Origin: an uncultured Saprospiraceae bacterium
GTDB lineage: Bacteria; Bacteroidota; Bacteroidia; Chitinophagales; Saprospiraceae
NCBI GenBank assembly: GCA_937929945.1
Contig: CALFUK010000012.1
Location: 1 to 64,000 of the forward strand
DNA length: 64,000 nucleotides
Reading direction: 5' to 3'
This document shows, one piece after another, positions 7,813 through 17,839 of this stretch. Each line of letters starts with the position of its first letter. The stretch's first letter is position 1. Below the pieces are notes generated by a model. The model saw nothing but the letters and a program-made list of their open reading frames with translations, made no database searches and was not told the DNA's origin. The position numbers and the translations under genes are program-made.

Positions 7813-10191
7813 ATGAAATACAATTATAGATATAATATAGCTTTGATCTTGATGATCCTATGGAGCTCTCTTGCCGCACAGACAGATAAGAGAATACTCA
7901 GTGGATACATCAAGGATGCTGACAATGGTGAGACACTCATCGGGGCCAATGTCTATATCCCTTCACTCAATGCGGGTACTGTATCCAATGAATACGGCTT
8001 TTATTCCATGACCATATTACCTGGAAATTACGAAGTGGTGTATTCTTACTTGGGCTTTCAGCAGCAGTCGATGACCGTGGACCTAAGTCAGAATGTGACT
8101 CTCAATGTGGAACTGAACGTAGAATCAGCGACACTGGACGAAGTCGTCGTCAGCTCTAAGGCTAAAAATGCCAATATCAGCGATCTGGAAATGAGTGTTA
8201 ATACCCTAGACATCGGGACCATAGAAAAGCTGCCTACCCTGCTGGGGGAAGTGGAGATCCTGCGAAGCATCCAGCTACTCCCCGGTGTCACCTCCGTCGG
8301 AGAGGGAGCAGCTGGATTCAATGTGAGAGGTGGCAGTATAGATCAGAATCTCGTCCTTCTGGATGAAGCACCGGTGTATAATTCTTCCCACCTCTTTGGA
8401 TTCTTCTCTGTCTTCAATCCGGATGCTGTCAAAGATGTAAAGCTCTACAAAGGTGGTATACCCGCCAGATACGGAGGTAGGCTGTCCTCCATCTTAGATG
8501 TAAGAATGAAAGAAGGTAATAATAAACGTCTGGCTGTCAATGGTGGCGTCGGCGCTATCTTCAGCAGGCTGTCCATCGAAGCCCCGATCGTCAAGGATAA
8601 ATCATCCTTCATATTTGCAGCTAGGCGCTCCTACATCGACGTATTAGCTAAGCCGTTTTTATCGGAAGACCTCAATGATTCTGTCCTGAATTTCTACGAC
8701 CTCACGCTAAAGACGAATTATAACATCAATGAAAAGAATCGAATTTTTCTCTCAGGGTATATGGGACGAGATAATTTTGGATTTGGTGATGATGCTGGAT
8801 TTAACTGGGGTAATCGCACCCTGACGCTGCGGTGGAATCACCTCTTCAGCGAACGACTCTTCTCTAACTTCACCCTACTCGCCAGTGACTATGATTATGA
8901 CATTAATTTTGGAGACGACTCTCAGAATAGTTTCAGTTGGAATGCTAGTATCATCAACTACAGCGTGAAGCCAGAGCTGACCTACTTCATCACACCAGGC
9001 AATGAGCTGCGCTTCGGCGGCCAGGCCATCATCTACGAATTCGAACCAGGTAATGCTGTCGGTGTCAGCGAAGGCGAAATCAGAGACCTCAGCCTGGACT
9101 CTAAGTACGCCATCGAAAATGCGCTATTCATCGAAAACGAACTGAACATCAATGATAAGCTGAGCGTCAACTACGGCCTGAGGTACTCCAGCTTCAACTA
9201 TACGGGTAATGGGACTGCCTATACCTTTGGAGAGTCAGAGGCAGGTACTCGCAGGCCCGTGACAGGTGCACAGACATTCGATCAGTGGGAGTCCATCAAG
9301 CGGCACAGTGCCTTCGAGCCTCGTCTGTCTCTGAACTATGTCTTCAGTGAGTCTAGCTCAGTCAAGGCCAGCTTCATGAGAACAGCGCAGTACATCCATC
9401 TTATCTCTAATACCGCCGCCTCGACACCGGTAGATATCTGGACGCCCAGCACCAATAATATCCAGCCGCAGAAGGCCAGCCAATTCGCAATCGGTTTTTT
9501 CCAAAACATTAAAGATGATAGCTATGAATTCTCAGCAGAAGCATACTATAAAGACTATGACCAGCTGGTAGACTACATCGATGGCTCAGACTTACTACTA
9601 AATGAATTACTAGAAGGTGACCTTCTGGAAGGAGATGGCAGAGCCTATGGCTTGGAGCTCTTGATGAAGAAGACTCAAGGCAGATTCTCTGGATGGCTGA
9701 GCTACACTCTGGCGCGTACGGAGCGCAAAGTAGCCGGAATCAACAATGATGAATGGTATCCCTCAAGATTTGACCAGACTCATAACCTAAGCCTCTCGGG
9801 TTTCTACGAGCTAGGTAAGCGATGGAGTATCAGCAGTACCTTCTCCATGATCTCGGGGACACCACTGACCTTCCCGACATCCCGATTCGAGCAGCAAGGC
9901 TATGTCATCCCTCACAATGCCCAGGATTCGAGAAACAATACGAGAATACCGACCTACCACAGACTAGACTTCTCAGCTACCTTGGGTCCTAAAGATCGGC
10001 CGAACAAAAAATGGAAGGGGGAATGGGTATTCTCAATCTATAATGTCTACAGCCGCCGAAATCCATTCTCTATCTATTTCAGGCAAGAGCTGGGTGATAT
10101 ATCACCAGGCCAAGCCATCAACACAGAAGCTGTAAAATTATCAGTGATTGGGAATTTTATACCATCGGTATCTTATAATTTTTCATTTTAG
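7813..10191 (+). CDS. TonB-dependent receptor with carboxypeptidase-regulatory domain
   Basis: A 792-aa outer-membrane receptor. It has a signal peptide (about residues 1-22, ending LAAQ), then a CarboxypepD_reg-like domain (LSGYIKDADNGETLIGANVY). The plug contains LPTLLGEVEILRSIQLLPGV and GFNVRGGSIDQNLVLLDEA, and a large beta-barrel ends in the aromatic SYNFSF typical of outer-membrane insertion. The plug sequence is of the type that accompanies DUF4249 lipoproteins in Bacteroidota, and such a gene follows 24 bases downstream. By family it imports a ligand using TonB energy; the ligand is unknown. The divergent MarR gene may regulate it. Confidence 0.93.
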   Translation: MKYNYRYNIALILMILWSSLAAQTDKRILSGYIKDADNGETLIGANVYIPSLNAGTVSNEYGFYSMTILPGNYEVVYSYLGFQQQSMTVDLSQNVTLNVELNVESATLDEVVVSSKAKNANISDLEMSVNTLDIGTIEKLPTLLGEVEILRSIQLLPGVTSVGEGAAGFNVRGGSIDQNLVLLDEAPVYNSSHLFGFFSVFNPDAVKDVKLYKGGIPARYGGRLSSILDVRMKEGNNKRLAVNGGVGAIFSRLSIEAPIVKDKSSFIFAARRSYIDVLAKPFLSEDLNDSVLNFYDLTLKTNYNINEKNRIFLSGYMGRDNFGFGDDAGFNWGNRTLTLRWNHLFSERLFSNFTLLASDYDYDINFGDDSQNSFSWNASIINYSVKPELTYFITPGNELRFGGQAIIYEFEPGNAVGVSEGEIRDLSLDSKYAIENALFIENELNINDKLSVNYGLRYSSFNYTGNGTAYTFGESEAGTRRPVTGAQTFDQWESIKRHSAFEPRLSLNYVFSESSSVKASFMRTAQYIHLISNTAASTPVDIWTPSTNNIQPQKASQFAIGFFQNIKDDSYEFSAEAYYKDYDQLVDYIDGSDLLLNELLEGDLLEGDGRAYGLELLMKKTQGRFSGWLSYTLARTERKVAGINNDEWYPSRFDQTHNLSLSGFYELGKRWSISSTFSMISGTPLTFPTSRFEQQGYVIPHNAQDSRNNTRIPTYHRLDFSATLGPKDRPNKKWKGEWVFSIYNVYSRRNPFSIYFRQELGDISPGQAINTEAVKLSVIGNFIPSVSYNFSF

Positions 10192-10215
10192 GATTGACTT
10201 ACAAAAGTAAAAATT

Positions 10216-11109
10216 ATGCATCTATCTAATTATAAATCAATATTTTACGCATTACTAATTTTAAGCATCTATTCTTGCGAAGACATCATTGATGTAGATC
10301 TCCAGGAGGCAGCACCGCAGCTTGTCATTGATGCCTGGATCAGCGATGAGGCTAAGGAGCAGGTCATCACCCTGTCACTCAGTCAAAATTATTTTGTCGC
10401 TGACTTTGTAGAAAAAATACAGGATGCTGAGGTGTCCGTCACCCATGAGAACGGGCAGGTATATGACTTCATCCATCAAGAAGAGGGCCGATACGTTTAT
10501 GACGCTGTCTCTGATGGGAGCATCAGCCGCACTGGTAGTGAGTTCACCCTTTCTGTAGTCTGGGCTGGTGGCAGCTACAGCTCCACGACCAGACAAAACC
10601 GTGTGCCAGCTGTGGACTCCATCGGATTCGAACTCAGAGAAAATGAGATCATCGGACCTGATGGCATCTATGCTCAGTTTTTTGCGCGCGACTTCGAAGG
10701 TAATGGAGATGCCTACTGGATCAAGACATACAAAAATGGCGTGTTCAGAAATGGGCCACGTGAGATGAATATAGCTTATGATGCAGCCTTCGATGCAGGG
10801 ACTGGTGTCGATGGCATCATCTTTATCCCTCCTGTCAGAGAATTAGTGAATCCTGTCAATGAAGAATTTCTCCCCATACCATGGGAGGAAGAAGAGACCA
10901 TCGCCGTAGAAATTCATTCTATATCTACTGACGCATTCCAGTTTCTTGAAATAGCTAGGGATCAAATGATCAACGGCGATAATGGGATCTTTGCCATACC
11001 CTTAGCGAACACGCGAAGCAACATCACCAATACGGAGACTGGAGAGCGTGCTTTAGGCTTTTTTAATGTCGCTTCTGTCTCTTCATTAGAAAGAACTGTG
11101 TCTTTGTAA
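10216..11109 (+). CDS. DUF4249 family lipoprotein
   Basis: A 297-aa lipoprotein. A hydrophobic leader ends in LILSIYSC, with the lipobox Cys near residue 21. EDIIDVDLQEAAPQLVIDAWI follows, the standard opening of DUF4249 proteins. Members sit on the outer membrane beside a dedicated TonB receptor and are thought to act as a surface lid or ligand-binding partner, although the role is not proven. The tight spacing behind the receptor indicates a two-gene operon. The C-terminus (FFNVASVSSLERTVSL) has the usual family form. No anomalies were seen; the length is within the family range. Confidence 0.88.
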   Translation: MHLSNYKSIFYALLILSIYSCEDIIDVDLQEAAPQLVIDAWISDEAKEQVITLSLSQNYFVADFVEKIQDAEVSVTHENGQVYDFIHQEEGRYVYDAVSDGSISRTGSEFTLSVVWAGGSYSSTTRQNRVPAVDSIGFELRENEIIGPDGIYAQFFARDFEGNGDAYWIKTYKNGVFRNGPREMNIAYDAAFDAGTGVDGIIFIPPVRELVNPVNEEFLPIPWEEEETIAVEIHSISTDAFQFLEIARDQMINGDNGIFAIPLANTRSNITNTETGERALGFFNVASVSSLERTVSL

Positions 11110-11477
11110 GCTTTGCTAACATAAATTCATTTGCTTATCGCTTACATGAGCTAATCGTGGTCTTATTGATACATCCGATAGACCTTTCATCTGAACCTAA
11201 TATCCTGATAATCAGCACTGTACTAAATATCAATTTATAACTATTTGATGCTCCTTCAGCCAGCTTGCTTTCTCAACTTTTGAGGCATATCAATCCAAGC
11301 TATACCGCATCCATCATCCAATGAACGGCTAAGTATGAATGCTCTGCTATATACCAAATGAGTCTATGTGTAGATACACATAGACTCGTGAGTGACAGGC
11401 ATGATGATATATTAGCAGCAGATTCGAGCTATGTCTCTGCATAGTGAAATGTACTTAAGAGCTGTCTCGAACCGTGC
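11110..11477. other. Convergent intergenic region
   Basis: It lies between the DUF4249 gene (plus) and a T9SS protein gene (minus), whose 3' ends face each other. It contains one perfect 12-bp palindrome, listed separately, which probably ends one or both transcripts. No coding potential is apparent. Confidence 0.5.
11360..11387. terminator. Perfect 12-bp hairpin, probable bidirectional terminator
   Basis: GAGTCTATGTGT at 11360-11371 pairs perfectly with ACACATAGACTC at 11376-11387 around an AGAT loop. Its place between two converging genes suggests a terminator. There is no T-run on either side, so protein binding or mRNA-end protection are alternatives. Confidence 0.5.
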
Positions 11478-13352
11478 TTATAGCTTTAGTAACTTCTTGG
11501 TAATGGTCTGCTCTCCATTGCTGATGGTGTAATAATACATCCCATGCTTAGGTAGCTGATCTGAGCTGATGATGATCTCATGTGTCCCTGGCTCAGTGCT
11601 ATCTTGGCTAGAGTAGATCATCCGTCCTGATAGATCTGTGATGGTAATGTCGATGCTCGCAGGTGCTGATACTTGGTATCGAATGATGGTCTGATCATGA
11701 AAGGGATTCGGTTCATTTTGCGTGACCACCAGTGATTCCATCTTAGATTCTGTCTCAAATGCGAGCTCCACAGCACGGGTCTCTATCTGCCCCAGACTGA
11801 CAGAATACATCTCTGCCGCTATCGCATCCTCTAAGGAGATCGCAGCTGAAATAGGTGTAGACTGATCTGCCCTCAGCAGTAGAGAGAACATGATATCTCC
11901 TGCCGCGAGTGCATCTACTTCTCCAGTCCAGCTGAATGAGAGTATATCTTCTTCTATGTGATAATTAGATTCGTCCAGGTCCAAAGCAGCAGGTATGACT
12001 TCCATAAGTTCTAACACTGAGAGATTCAGCTGTAACTGAATCCCAGCCATATCCATATCGTCTGTCGCACGGATATCAACTTGGTGGATATCTCCTGCAG
12101 AAAGCAGGGCATCATCCACTTGCAGAGATACTTGATCCGTATACCTGATTTGGCTTCTTCTTCTGGAGTTAGGATCAGCATCACCATTCATATCCCCTAT
12201 CTTCACACCTATAAAATCATACTGGTCCTGAGAACCCTGAAAATCAATGATCATGATCTCGTCTAAGAAAGGCCAGGGAGAGTATGGGTCTGCAAAGGCC
12301 TGATCAGCATCAAAGAAAAGCCAGCTTTTGTTATTTGGAAATTTGTCATACTTACCCAAAATCAGCCCTCTGATCTCTTGAATATCGGCAATGCTAAGGC
12401 TCTGGTCTCCATTCACATCTGCAGCAAGATACCAGTAGGGGCTGGAGAGTCGAAGATTACCGATAATGATCAAGTACAGCTCCACGATATCTCTGGTGCT
12501 CACACCATTGAGGTAGCGGTCTTCCTTAGAGGCTGTCAAGCGGAAGTTTTGGTCAACTGGATTGTCTCTGAATGCATAAACTCCATTTTGACCAGTGGTG
12601 AATTCTTGAGGATAGAGTGTGTCGTTAGATTCGATTCGCACAACTGCCTGACTGATCAAATCTCCAAATCTAGTACGGAGTGATCCTGCTATGCTGAAGC
12701 TGTCCACGCAGGGCGTACATGGCCCCACATATCCGCCATCTTGCAAATGCGCCAAGAGGGAGTCGGAACTAATACAGCTGGATACACCATTGTCGCAGAT
12801 ATAGATGCTGTCTGGGCTGCAGTACCAGCTGCTGTCATAGCGCATGTCTTCTAAGAATTGGAAACAGTCAGGTAAGCTATCTCGATTGATATCAAAAGTA
12901 TCAGACACTCCTGGACAAAGATCAAATCGGTCCACAATCCCATCACAATCAAAGTCAGTGTCGTCGCATGGAAGACACAGTATCCCTCCGCAATCTATGC
13001 CGAGCTCATCTCCATTCTGAATACCGTCACGGCAATCAATGCAATCTCCGCTCTCGTCTAAGGCATATGGGCAAAAATTATGAGCATTAGGATCGGTGCA
13101 TCCAGATCCAGTGAGAGGCACATCATCATCTGGCCAATCCATGGACGAATGCCCAGAACCTGAGCTCGTACCCGATCCTGATGGAAACATATCAGCACAT
13201 GGATTACCCGTGCCTGTACCCGTCATAGCCATCATAATCTTCTGATTATCAGCGCTATAATGAGATATTCTAATGTCATCATTACAGATATCATCGGTTG
13301 CGAATAGGGAATGAAAAAGTAATAACAGGAATGCTGTTCCAATCAACTTCAT
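11478..13352 (-). CDS. T9SS-sorted secreted protein with dockerin-like and cohesin-like domains
   Basis: A 624-aa secreted protein. Signal peptide about residues 1-18; a Cys- and acidic-rich region follows (about 70-200) with GDELGIDCGGILCLPC and a thrombospondin-3-like DTDFDCDGIVDRFDLCPG. A carboxypeptidase-regulatory-like domain (GSLRTRFGDLISQAVVRI) comes next. Then there is a dockerin-type Ca-binding segment (AADVNGDQSLSIADIQEI), the block SPWPF and IGVKIGDMNGDA, a cohesin-like beta-domain, and a C-terminal Por sorting domain (NEPNPFHDQTIIRYQV to ITKKLLKL). By family it crosses the outer membrane through the type IX system and is fixed to the cell surface. No enzyme domain is visible, so a structural or adhesive role is inferred. 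Confidence 0.85.
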   Translation of the reverse strand: MKLIGTAFLLLLFHSLFATDDICNDDIRISHYSADNQKIMMAMTGTGTGNPCADMFPSGSGTSSGSGHSSMDWPDDDVPLTGSGCTDPNAHNFCPYALDESGDCIDCRDGIQNGDELGIDCGGILCLPCDDTDFDCDGIVDRFDLCPGVSDTFDINRDSLPDCFQFLEDMRYDSSWYCSPDSIYICDNGVSSCISSDSLLAHLQDGGYVGPCTPCVDSFSIAGSLRTRFGDLISQAVVRIESNDTLYPQEFTTGQNGVYAFRDNPVDQNFRLTASKEDRYLNGVSTRDIVELYLIIIGNLRLSSPYWYLAADVNGDQSLSIADIQEIRGLILGKYDKFPNNKSWLFFDADQAFADPYSPWPFLDEIMIIDFQGSQDQYDFIGVKIGDMNGDADPNSRRRSQIRYTDQVSLQVDDALLSAGDIHQVDIRATDDMDMAGIQLQLNLSVLELMEVIPAALDLDESNYHIEEDILSFSWTGEVDALAAGDIMFSLLLRADQSTPISAAISLEDAIAAEMYSVSLGQIETRAVELAFETESKMESLVVTQNEPNPFHDQTIIRYQVSAPASIDITITDLSGRMIYSSQDSTEPGTHEIIISSDQLPKHGMYYYTISNGEQTITKKLLKL

Positions 13353-13509
13353 AGAATCGGTTTGGTCTAATGTGAAAATAAATTAATTCAGGTGTGGGTC
13401 TTAGACATGTTCTGGAACTCAAAGATAAGTCCCTGTGAGAGCACATGATATGGTGTAAACCCTACATGTGTCGTCGGTGTATCTACTAAACCTAAAAAGG
13501 AGGGTTTTA

Positions 13510-16356
13510 TTATCTCAGCTGGATCATCTTAGCACTAAGAATTTCGCCTCGATATTCGAGTTGATAGTGATGGACTCCTCGACTCTCAAGCTCGCTGATT
13601 GTCAGCTCATTGAGACCTGCAGGATAGCTTGATTCATCTCTGCGGATCAGCCTGCCTGATGCATCATATATGGTCAAGACAGCCGTATCAGCCTCTGGAA
13701 TCATGAATGAAATAGTCGTCTGATATTGAAATGGATTGGGCACATTCTGATGCAGGGCAAATGGCTCTTCTGCTACCGCTTCTATCTTATTAAAGCTGAG
13801 ATCATAAGTCTGCAGCCCAGCACCTACATATATTTCATTAGACATGTCTTGCAGCTGCTCTATCGTAAGAACATCCTCAGTGTAGATGGTGAATAAAGGG
13901 TCATCGCTGAGCATCACACCATTTGGGTCATGCCAGCACATTTTAAAATGATTGTCTTTCAGGTAGTAATTCGTTCTGTCAAAGTTCAATTGGGCGGGCT
14001 GTATCGAGAGAAAGCTTTGCTCTAAGTCCTTCACATCAAACTGAAATCCAAAAACTGGTTGTTCTGATTTAAGCGAAAAATTATATGCATAGTAGTTATC
14101 TGTCACTTTTCGTTCGCTGTAGTCTATGCTAATGATTTTGTCTGACCGAGTCTCTACATCTAATTCCTGCTCAGACTCAAGGCTGTTATTCACGTCTCCA
14201 ATTTTGACCCCAATAAAGTTCTGATCGCTGTAATCCGCATTGGATTCCGTAAGCTGCCGCCCTATTGAGAATGGCCAAGGATCCAGTGGATCAGCGAATT
14301 CACTAGATTCATCGATAAAATGCCAGTTGATACCATGACTCCACTGCTCTATCACGCCGATAATCATTCTTCTCATGACGATGATATCCACGACAGACAC
14401 CTCATTATTCAGACTAATATCAGCAGCTATCATTTTATAAGGTGTCTCTAAGGTATCCAGGCGCAGAATATGCCGCTGGATGAGCAGTATATCCAATGTA
14501 GTAACACCATCAATCGGCAAATCTGAGCGGTCACCCAAGAGTGAATAATTATCCCTCGCACTAATACTCTCAAACGAAAACATTCCAAAAGAATCTGATA
14601 CTGCTGTATAGCTAGTATCAAACTGATTAGGCGTCAGGCGGAGCATTACATCTGGAATGGCTCTGCCTATGTCAGTAGCTATTTGACCCGATAAAGTCAC
14701 CAAGCTATCCATGATTATCAGTGAGTCTTGCATAGCAGTAGAATCTATCGTCATTGTATCTATCACAGTCATCGTATCCACCATCGTCAGCGTGTCGACC
14801 ATCATCATGGTATCCACCATCATCATTGTATCTGCCATTGTCATTGTGTCCACCATAACCATCGTGTCCACCATCATCATTGTATCTACTATCATCATGG
14901 TATCCACCATTGTCATCGTGTCCACCATTGCCATCGTATCGACAATCATCATCGTATCCACCATTGTCAGAGTATCTACCATCGTCATCGTATCTACCAT
15001 CGTCAGAGTATCTACCATCGTCATCGTGTCTACCATCTCCATTGTATCTACCATCATCATTGTGTCTACCATCATCATTGTATCTACCATCTCCATTGTA
15101 TCTACCATCATCACTGTGTCTACCATCGACATTGTATCTACCATTGCCATCGTATCAACGATCATCATTGTATCTACCATCGCCATCGTGTCAACCATCT
15201 CCATTGTATCTACCATCATCACTGTGTCTACCATCGCCATTGTATCTACCATCGCCATTGTATCTACCATTGCCATCGTATCTACTATTGCCATCGTATC
15301 AACGATCATCATTGTATCTACCATCGCCATCGTATCTACCATTAATGAGTCAAGCATGTCTATGGTATCTAGTATTGGTGCTCCTATTGATAGTGTAGTA
15401 CTGAAGAGGTTATCACTGGTTTTGATCTGGATGAAATCCTCGCCTATTTCGCTTAGCTCATAGCAATATTCTGCCATGCCATCCTCAGAACTAACTGCAA
15501 TGATGGTATCGGGATGAACTCCATCGATGATGATATTCAGAGGAATATCAGCTAATAGATTGTTCGTCACGTTTTCGAAGATCATGATATTTATGCAGGC
15601 CATACCACCTACATTTCCAGTATTATTAAAATCAAGAATAGAAATGGTATAATTCAACTCTCTCCCAAGACACTCGCAGCTCGGGGATAAAATATCCACA
15701 GGCGTAGCTGCATTGCCATCATCACAGGGATCCCCCGGTAGCTTATCATCTGTGCAGTCTGCTACCAATATAGCACAGGGATCACAGGCTGCACCACCAC
15801 AATCAATCCCTTCTTCATCTCTATTTTGGATTCCATCTGTACAGTCTCCGCAGCTAGCTGCGTACTCTGCATCATCGATTATATCTGTGACCTCACAATC
15901 ATTAGCATCCGTCACTGTGATACTCGTCGGACTCGTAATGGCAATCATTTCCATAGTATCCGATTGGCCATCCCAATTATAGCTATAAGGGGAGGTTCCA
16001 CCCACTACATTAGCTGTAGCACTGCATTCACTTTGAAACTCTAATTGAATATCTACGATAAATGAATCTGGCTGTGTGATGACTCTTGAGCAAATACTCT
16101 GGTCTCCCCTGATGTTGGTCAGCGTGACACTATAACTACCAGCTGGAAGTAACGAGATCGTGGGTAAGGTATCACCACTGCTCCAGGCTATATCCAGTGA
16201 GTCGAGCTCGGCATTACTATCTACTGACATCTGGCCATCTGAGCCTCCAAAGCAGGTGACATCAGAGACTCGGAGTATTTCACAGTTCAGTTCTTCTTGA
16301 GCACTGATGACTACTGCCCAACATATGCAAACAGATATTACGAAAAGTCGGCTCAT
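13510..16356 (-). CDS. T9SS-sorted surface protein with about 33 MVDTMx hexapeptide repeats
   Basis: A 948-aa secreted protein. Signal peptide 1-19 (ending ISAQ); the N-terminal region has SprB-like repeat features (CFGGSDGQMSV, SLLPAGSYSVTLTN) and a Cys-rich GIDCGGAACDPC motif. Residues about 339-537 are roughly 33 tandem hexapeptides, nearly all M/I-V-D-T-M/L/V-x. They are followed by a carboxypeptidase-regulatory-like domain, a dockerin-like segment (AADISLNNEVSVVDIIVM), the conserved WPF and IGVKIGDVNNS block, a cohesin-like domain and a type A Por sorting domain ending in KMIQLR. This is the architecture of the 624-aa neighbour with an inserted repeat array. Cell-surface display is inferred from the sorting domain; the function of the repeat is unknown. 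Confidence 0.85.
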   Translation of the reverse strand: MSRLFVISVCICWAVVISAQEELNCEILRVSDVTCFGGSDGQMSVDSNAELDSLDIAWSSGDTLPTISLLPAGSYSVTLTNIRGDQSICSRVITQPDSFIVDIQLEFQSECSATANVVGGTSPYSYNWDGQSDTMEMIAITSPTSITVTDANDCEVTDIIDDAEYAASCGDCTDGIQNRDEEGIDCGGAACDPCAILVADCTDDKLPGDPCDDGNAATPVDILSPSCECLGRELNYTISILDFNNTGNVGGMACINIMIFENVTNNLLADIPLNIIIDGVHPDTIIAVSSEDGMAEYCYELSEIGEDFIQIKTSDNLFSTTLSIGAPILDTIDMLDSLMVDTMAMVDTMMIVDTMAIVDTMAMVDTMAMVDTMAMVDTVMMVDTMEMVDTMAMVDTMMIVDTMAMVDTMSMVDTVMMVDTMEMVDTMMMVDTMMMVDTMEMVDTMTMVDTLTMVDTMTMVDTLTMVDTMMIVDTMAMVDTMTMVDTMMIVDTMMMVDTMVMVDTMTMADTMMMVDTMMMVDTLTMVDTMTVIDTMTIDSTAMQDSLIIMDSLVTLSGQIATDIGRAIPDVMLRLTPNQFDTSYTAVSDSFGMFSFESISARDNYSLLGDRSDLPIDGVTTLDILLIQRHILRLDTLETPYKMIAADISLNNEVSVVDIIVMRRMIIGVIEQWSHGINWHFIDESSEFADPLDPWPFSIGRQLTESNADYSDQNFIGVKIGDVNNSLESEQELDVETRSDKIISIDYSERKVTDNYYAYNFSLKSEQPVFGFQFDVKDLEQSFLSIQPAQLNFDRTNYYLKDNHFKMCWHDPNGVMLSDDPLFTIYTEDVLTIEQLQDMSNEIYVGAGLQTYDLSFNKIEAVAEEPFALHQNVPNPFQYQTTISFMIPEADTAVLTIYDASGRLIRRDESSYPAGLNELTISELESRGVHHYQLEYRGEILSAKMIQLR
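14747..15343 (-). repeat. 18-bp coding minisatellite encoding MVDTMx hexapeptides
   Basis: About 33 copies of an 18-bp unit lie head to tail inside the 948-aa protein gene, read on the minus strand as M-V-D-T-M-x. Units keep the V-D-T codons and vary mainly at the sixth residue (A, T, M, E, S, V). Blocks such as VMMVDTMEMVDT recur, the pattern expected from unequal exchange or slippage. The unit length is a multiple of three, so copy number can change without a frameshift. The opposite strand is also open across the array, which is a by-product of the repeat. Confidence 0.95.
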
Positions 16357-16552
16357 TTGATTAGATTTTGGAGTATAACATATTAATAATACAAATAATA
16401 CACCAATATCCTACGGAGGCTACTTATTGCCCAAGACACTCTGCTAAATTATCAGATACTTGTGTGCCGATAAGTCGAGAAAACGGATTAATTTTAGATG
16501 GCATACACCCTTGCATCGTCTCACAAGGTCAGAATTTATATAATTTTCGTCT

Positions 16553-17827
16553 ATGGAAGCTTATGCTCAAATCTTAACATATATCATCCCTGGCTTCGTC
16601 TTATTGATCATCATAGAGGCAATCATAGCCCGAATCATGGGCATGAAGGTATATCGATCAATGGATACGATTTCGAGCTTAAGTTCTGGATTGACGAATA
16701 CGCTTAAGAGTCTACTGGGTCTTTCTATTGTCATCGTAAGCTATACCTGGATGGTGGATCACCTCGCATTATTTGAAATAAAGTCGAGTCTACTTTTATA
16801 TTTCATGACATTCATCGGATTAGACTTCGCTGGATACTGGTCACACCGATTTAATCACGTAGTCAATATCATGTGGAATAGACACATCATACATCACAGC
16901 AGTGAGGAGTATAATCTCGCATGTGCCCTGCGTCAAACGGTCAGTGGTTTTGTGGGTGTGTACTTCTTCCTATACGTTCCGATGGCATTCATTGGCATCC
17001 CTGCTGAGGTGATAGCTGTGGCAGCTCCCATACACTTATTCTCTCAGTTCTGGTATCATACCAGAGTCATCAAGCGGATGGGATTCTTAGAGCACATCCT
17101 GGTCACGCCCTCTCACCACCGAGTCCATCATGCGATTAATCCTATCTATATTGATAAAAACTACTCTGAAGTGCTTATCATCTGGGATAAGTGGTTTGGG
17201 ACTTTCCAAGAGGAGCTGGATACCGAGCCCCCTGTGTATGGCACTAAGATGCCAGCAGAAACATGGAACCCGCTGATCATCAACTTCATGCACCTCTGGC
17301 TGCTGATGAAAGATGCCTGGCTGACTAAAAGCTACAGGGACAAATTGAGAATATGGTTTATGCCGACTGGATGGCGGCCAGCGGACGTCACAGAAAAGTA
17401 CCCCCTAACGATGACAGAAGATGTGCATGCGCGAAAAAAATATCAAACCTCAGCTTCACGAGCACTTCATATTTGGTCTTGGACTCAGCTGATTGCACAT
17501 AACCTATTGATCTATTACATCTTGAGTTTTATTGTCACTTTTGATTTTACAGCCATCGTGCTTTATGTCACATTTGTGATGGTATCCATATTCAGTGCTA
17601 CCACACTGATGGATCGACACTCTCTGGCACTGCCAGTAGAAGTGATTAAGGCAGGACTCGGGCTGACTCTCATATGGTGGTACCAGGGCTGGTTCGATCT
17701 TGATGTTGTTATTCCCTACGCTACTTGGATGATGTGTTTATATTTATTGGCTTCATTGATCATGACGATTTACTTTACAAAGTATGACAAAATCAATGAA
17801 GCCAACAGTACACTTACTGCAGTGTAA
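16553..17827 (+). CDS. Sterol desaturase / fatty-acid hydroxylase superfamily protein
   Basis: A 424-aa integral membrane protein with several hydrophobic segments (about 8-28, 52-68, 80-95, 125-150 and more near the C-terminus). The di-iron histidine clusters of the superfamily are present: HRFNH at 98-102, HIIHH at 111-115, and SHHRVHH about 75 residues later. Members use O2 to hydroxylate or desaturate lipids; the length and the C-terminal membrane extension resemble alkylglycerol-monooxygenase-like bacterial proteins. It converges, 12 bases apart, on the heme/thrombospondin-repeat protein gene and is otherwise isolated. Substrate unknown; membrane lipid or sterol-like compounds are likely. 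Confidence 0.88.
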   Translation: MEAYAQILTYIIPGFVLLIIIEAIIARIMGMKVYRSMDTISSLSSGLTNTLKSLLGLSIVIVSYTWMVDHLALFEIKSSLLLYFMTFIGLDFAGYWSHRFNHVVNIMWNRHIIHHSSEEYNLACALRQTVSGFVGVYFFLYVPMAFIGIPAEVIAVAAPIHLFSQFWYHTRVIKRMGFLEHILVTPSHHRVHHAINPIYIDKNYSEVLIIWDKWFGTFQEELDTEPPVYGTKMPAETWNPLIINFMHLWLLMKDAWLTKSYRDKLRIWFMPTGWRPADVTEKYPLTMTEDVHARKKYQTSASRALHIWSWTQLIAHNLLIYYILSFIVTFDFTAIVLYVTFVMVSIFSATTLMDRHSLALPVEVIKAGLGLTLIWWYQGWFDLDVVIPYATWMMCLYLLASLIMTIYFTKYDKINEANSTLTAV

Positions 17828-17839
17828 AAAAATGAATCC

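Noticed and set aside
14747-15343. CRISPR-like array, because of regular repeats
   Set aside because: Units are 18 bp, contiguous and in frame with a secreted protein; there are no unique spacers and no cas genes.
14711-15463. Long plus-strand open frame reading VSTI repeats across the hexapeptide array, and two more overlapping plus-strand frames
   Set aside because: The 18-bp repeat has no stop codon in several frames on either strand, so these frames are by-products. They lack start context, signal sequence and any recognisable domain, while the minus-strand gene has all of these.
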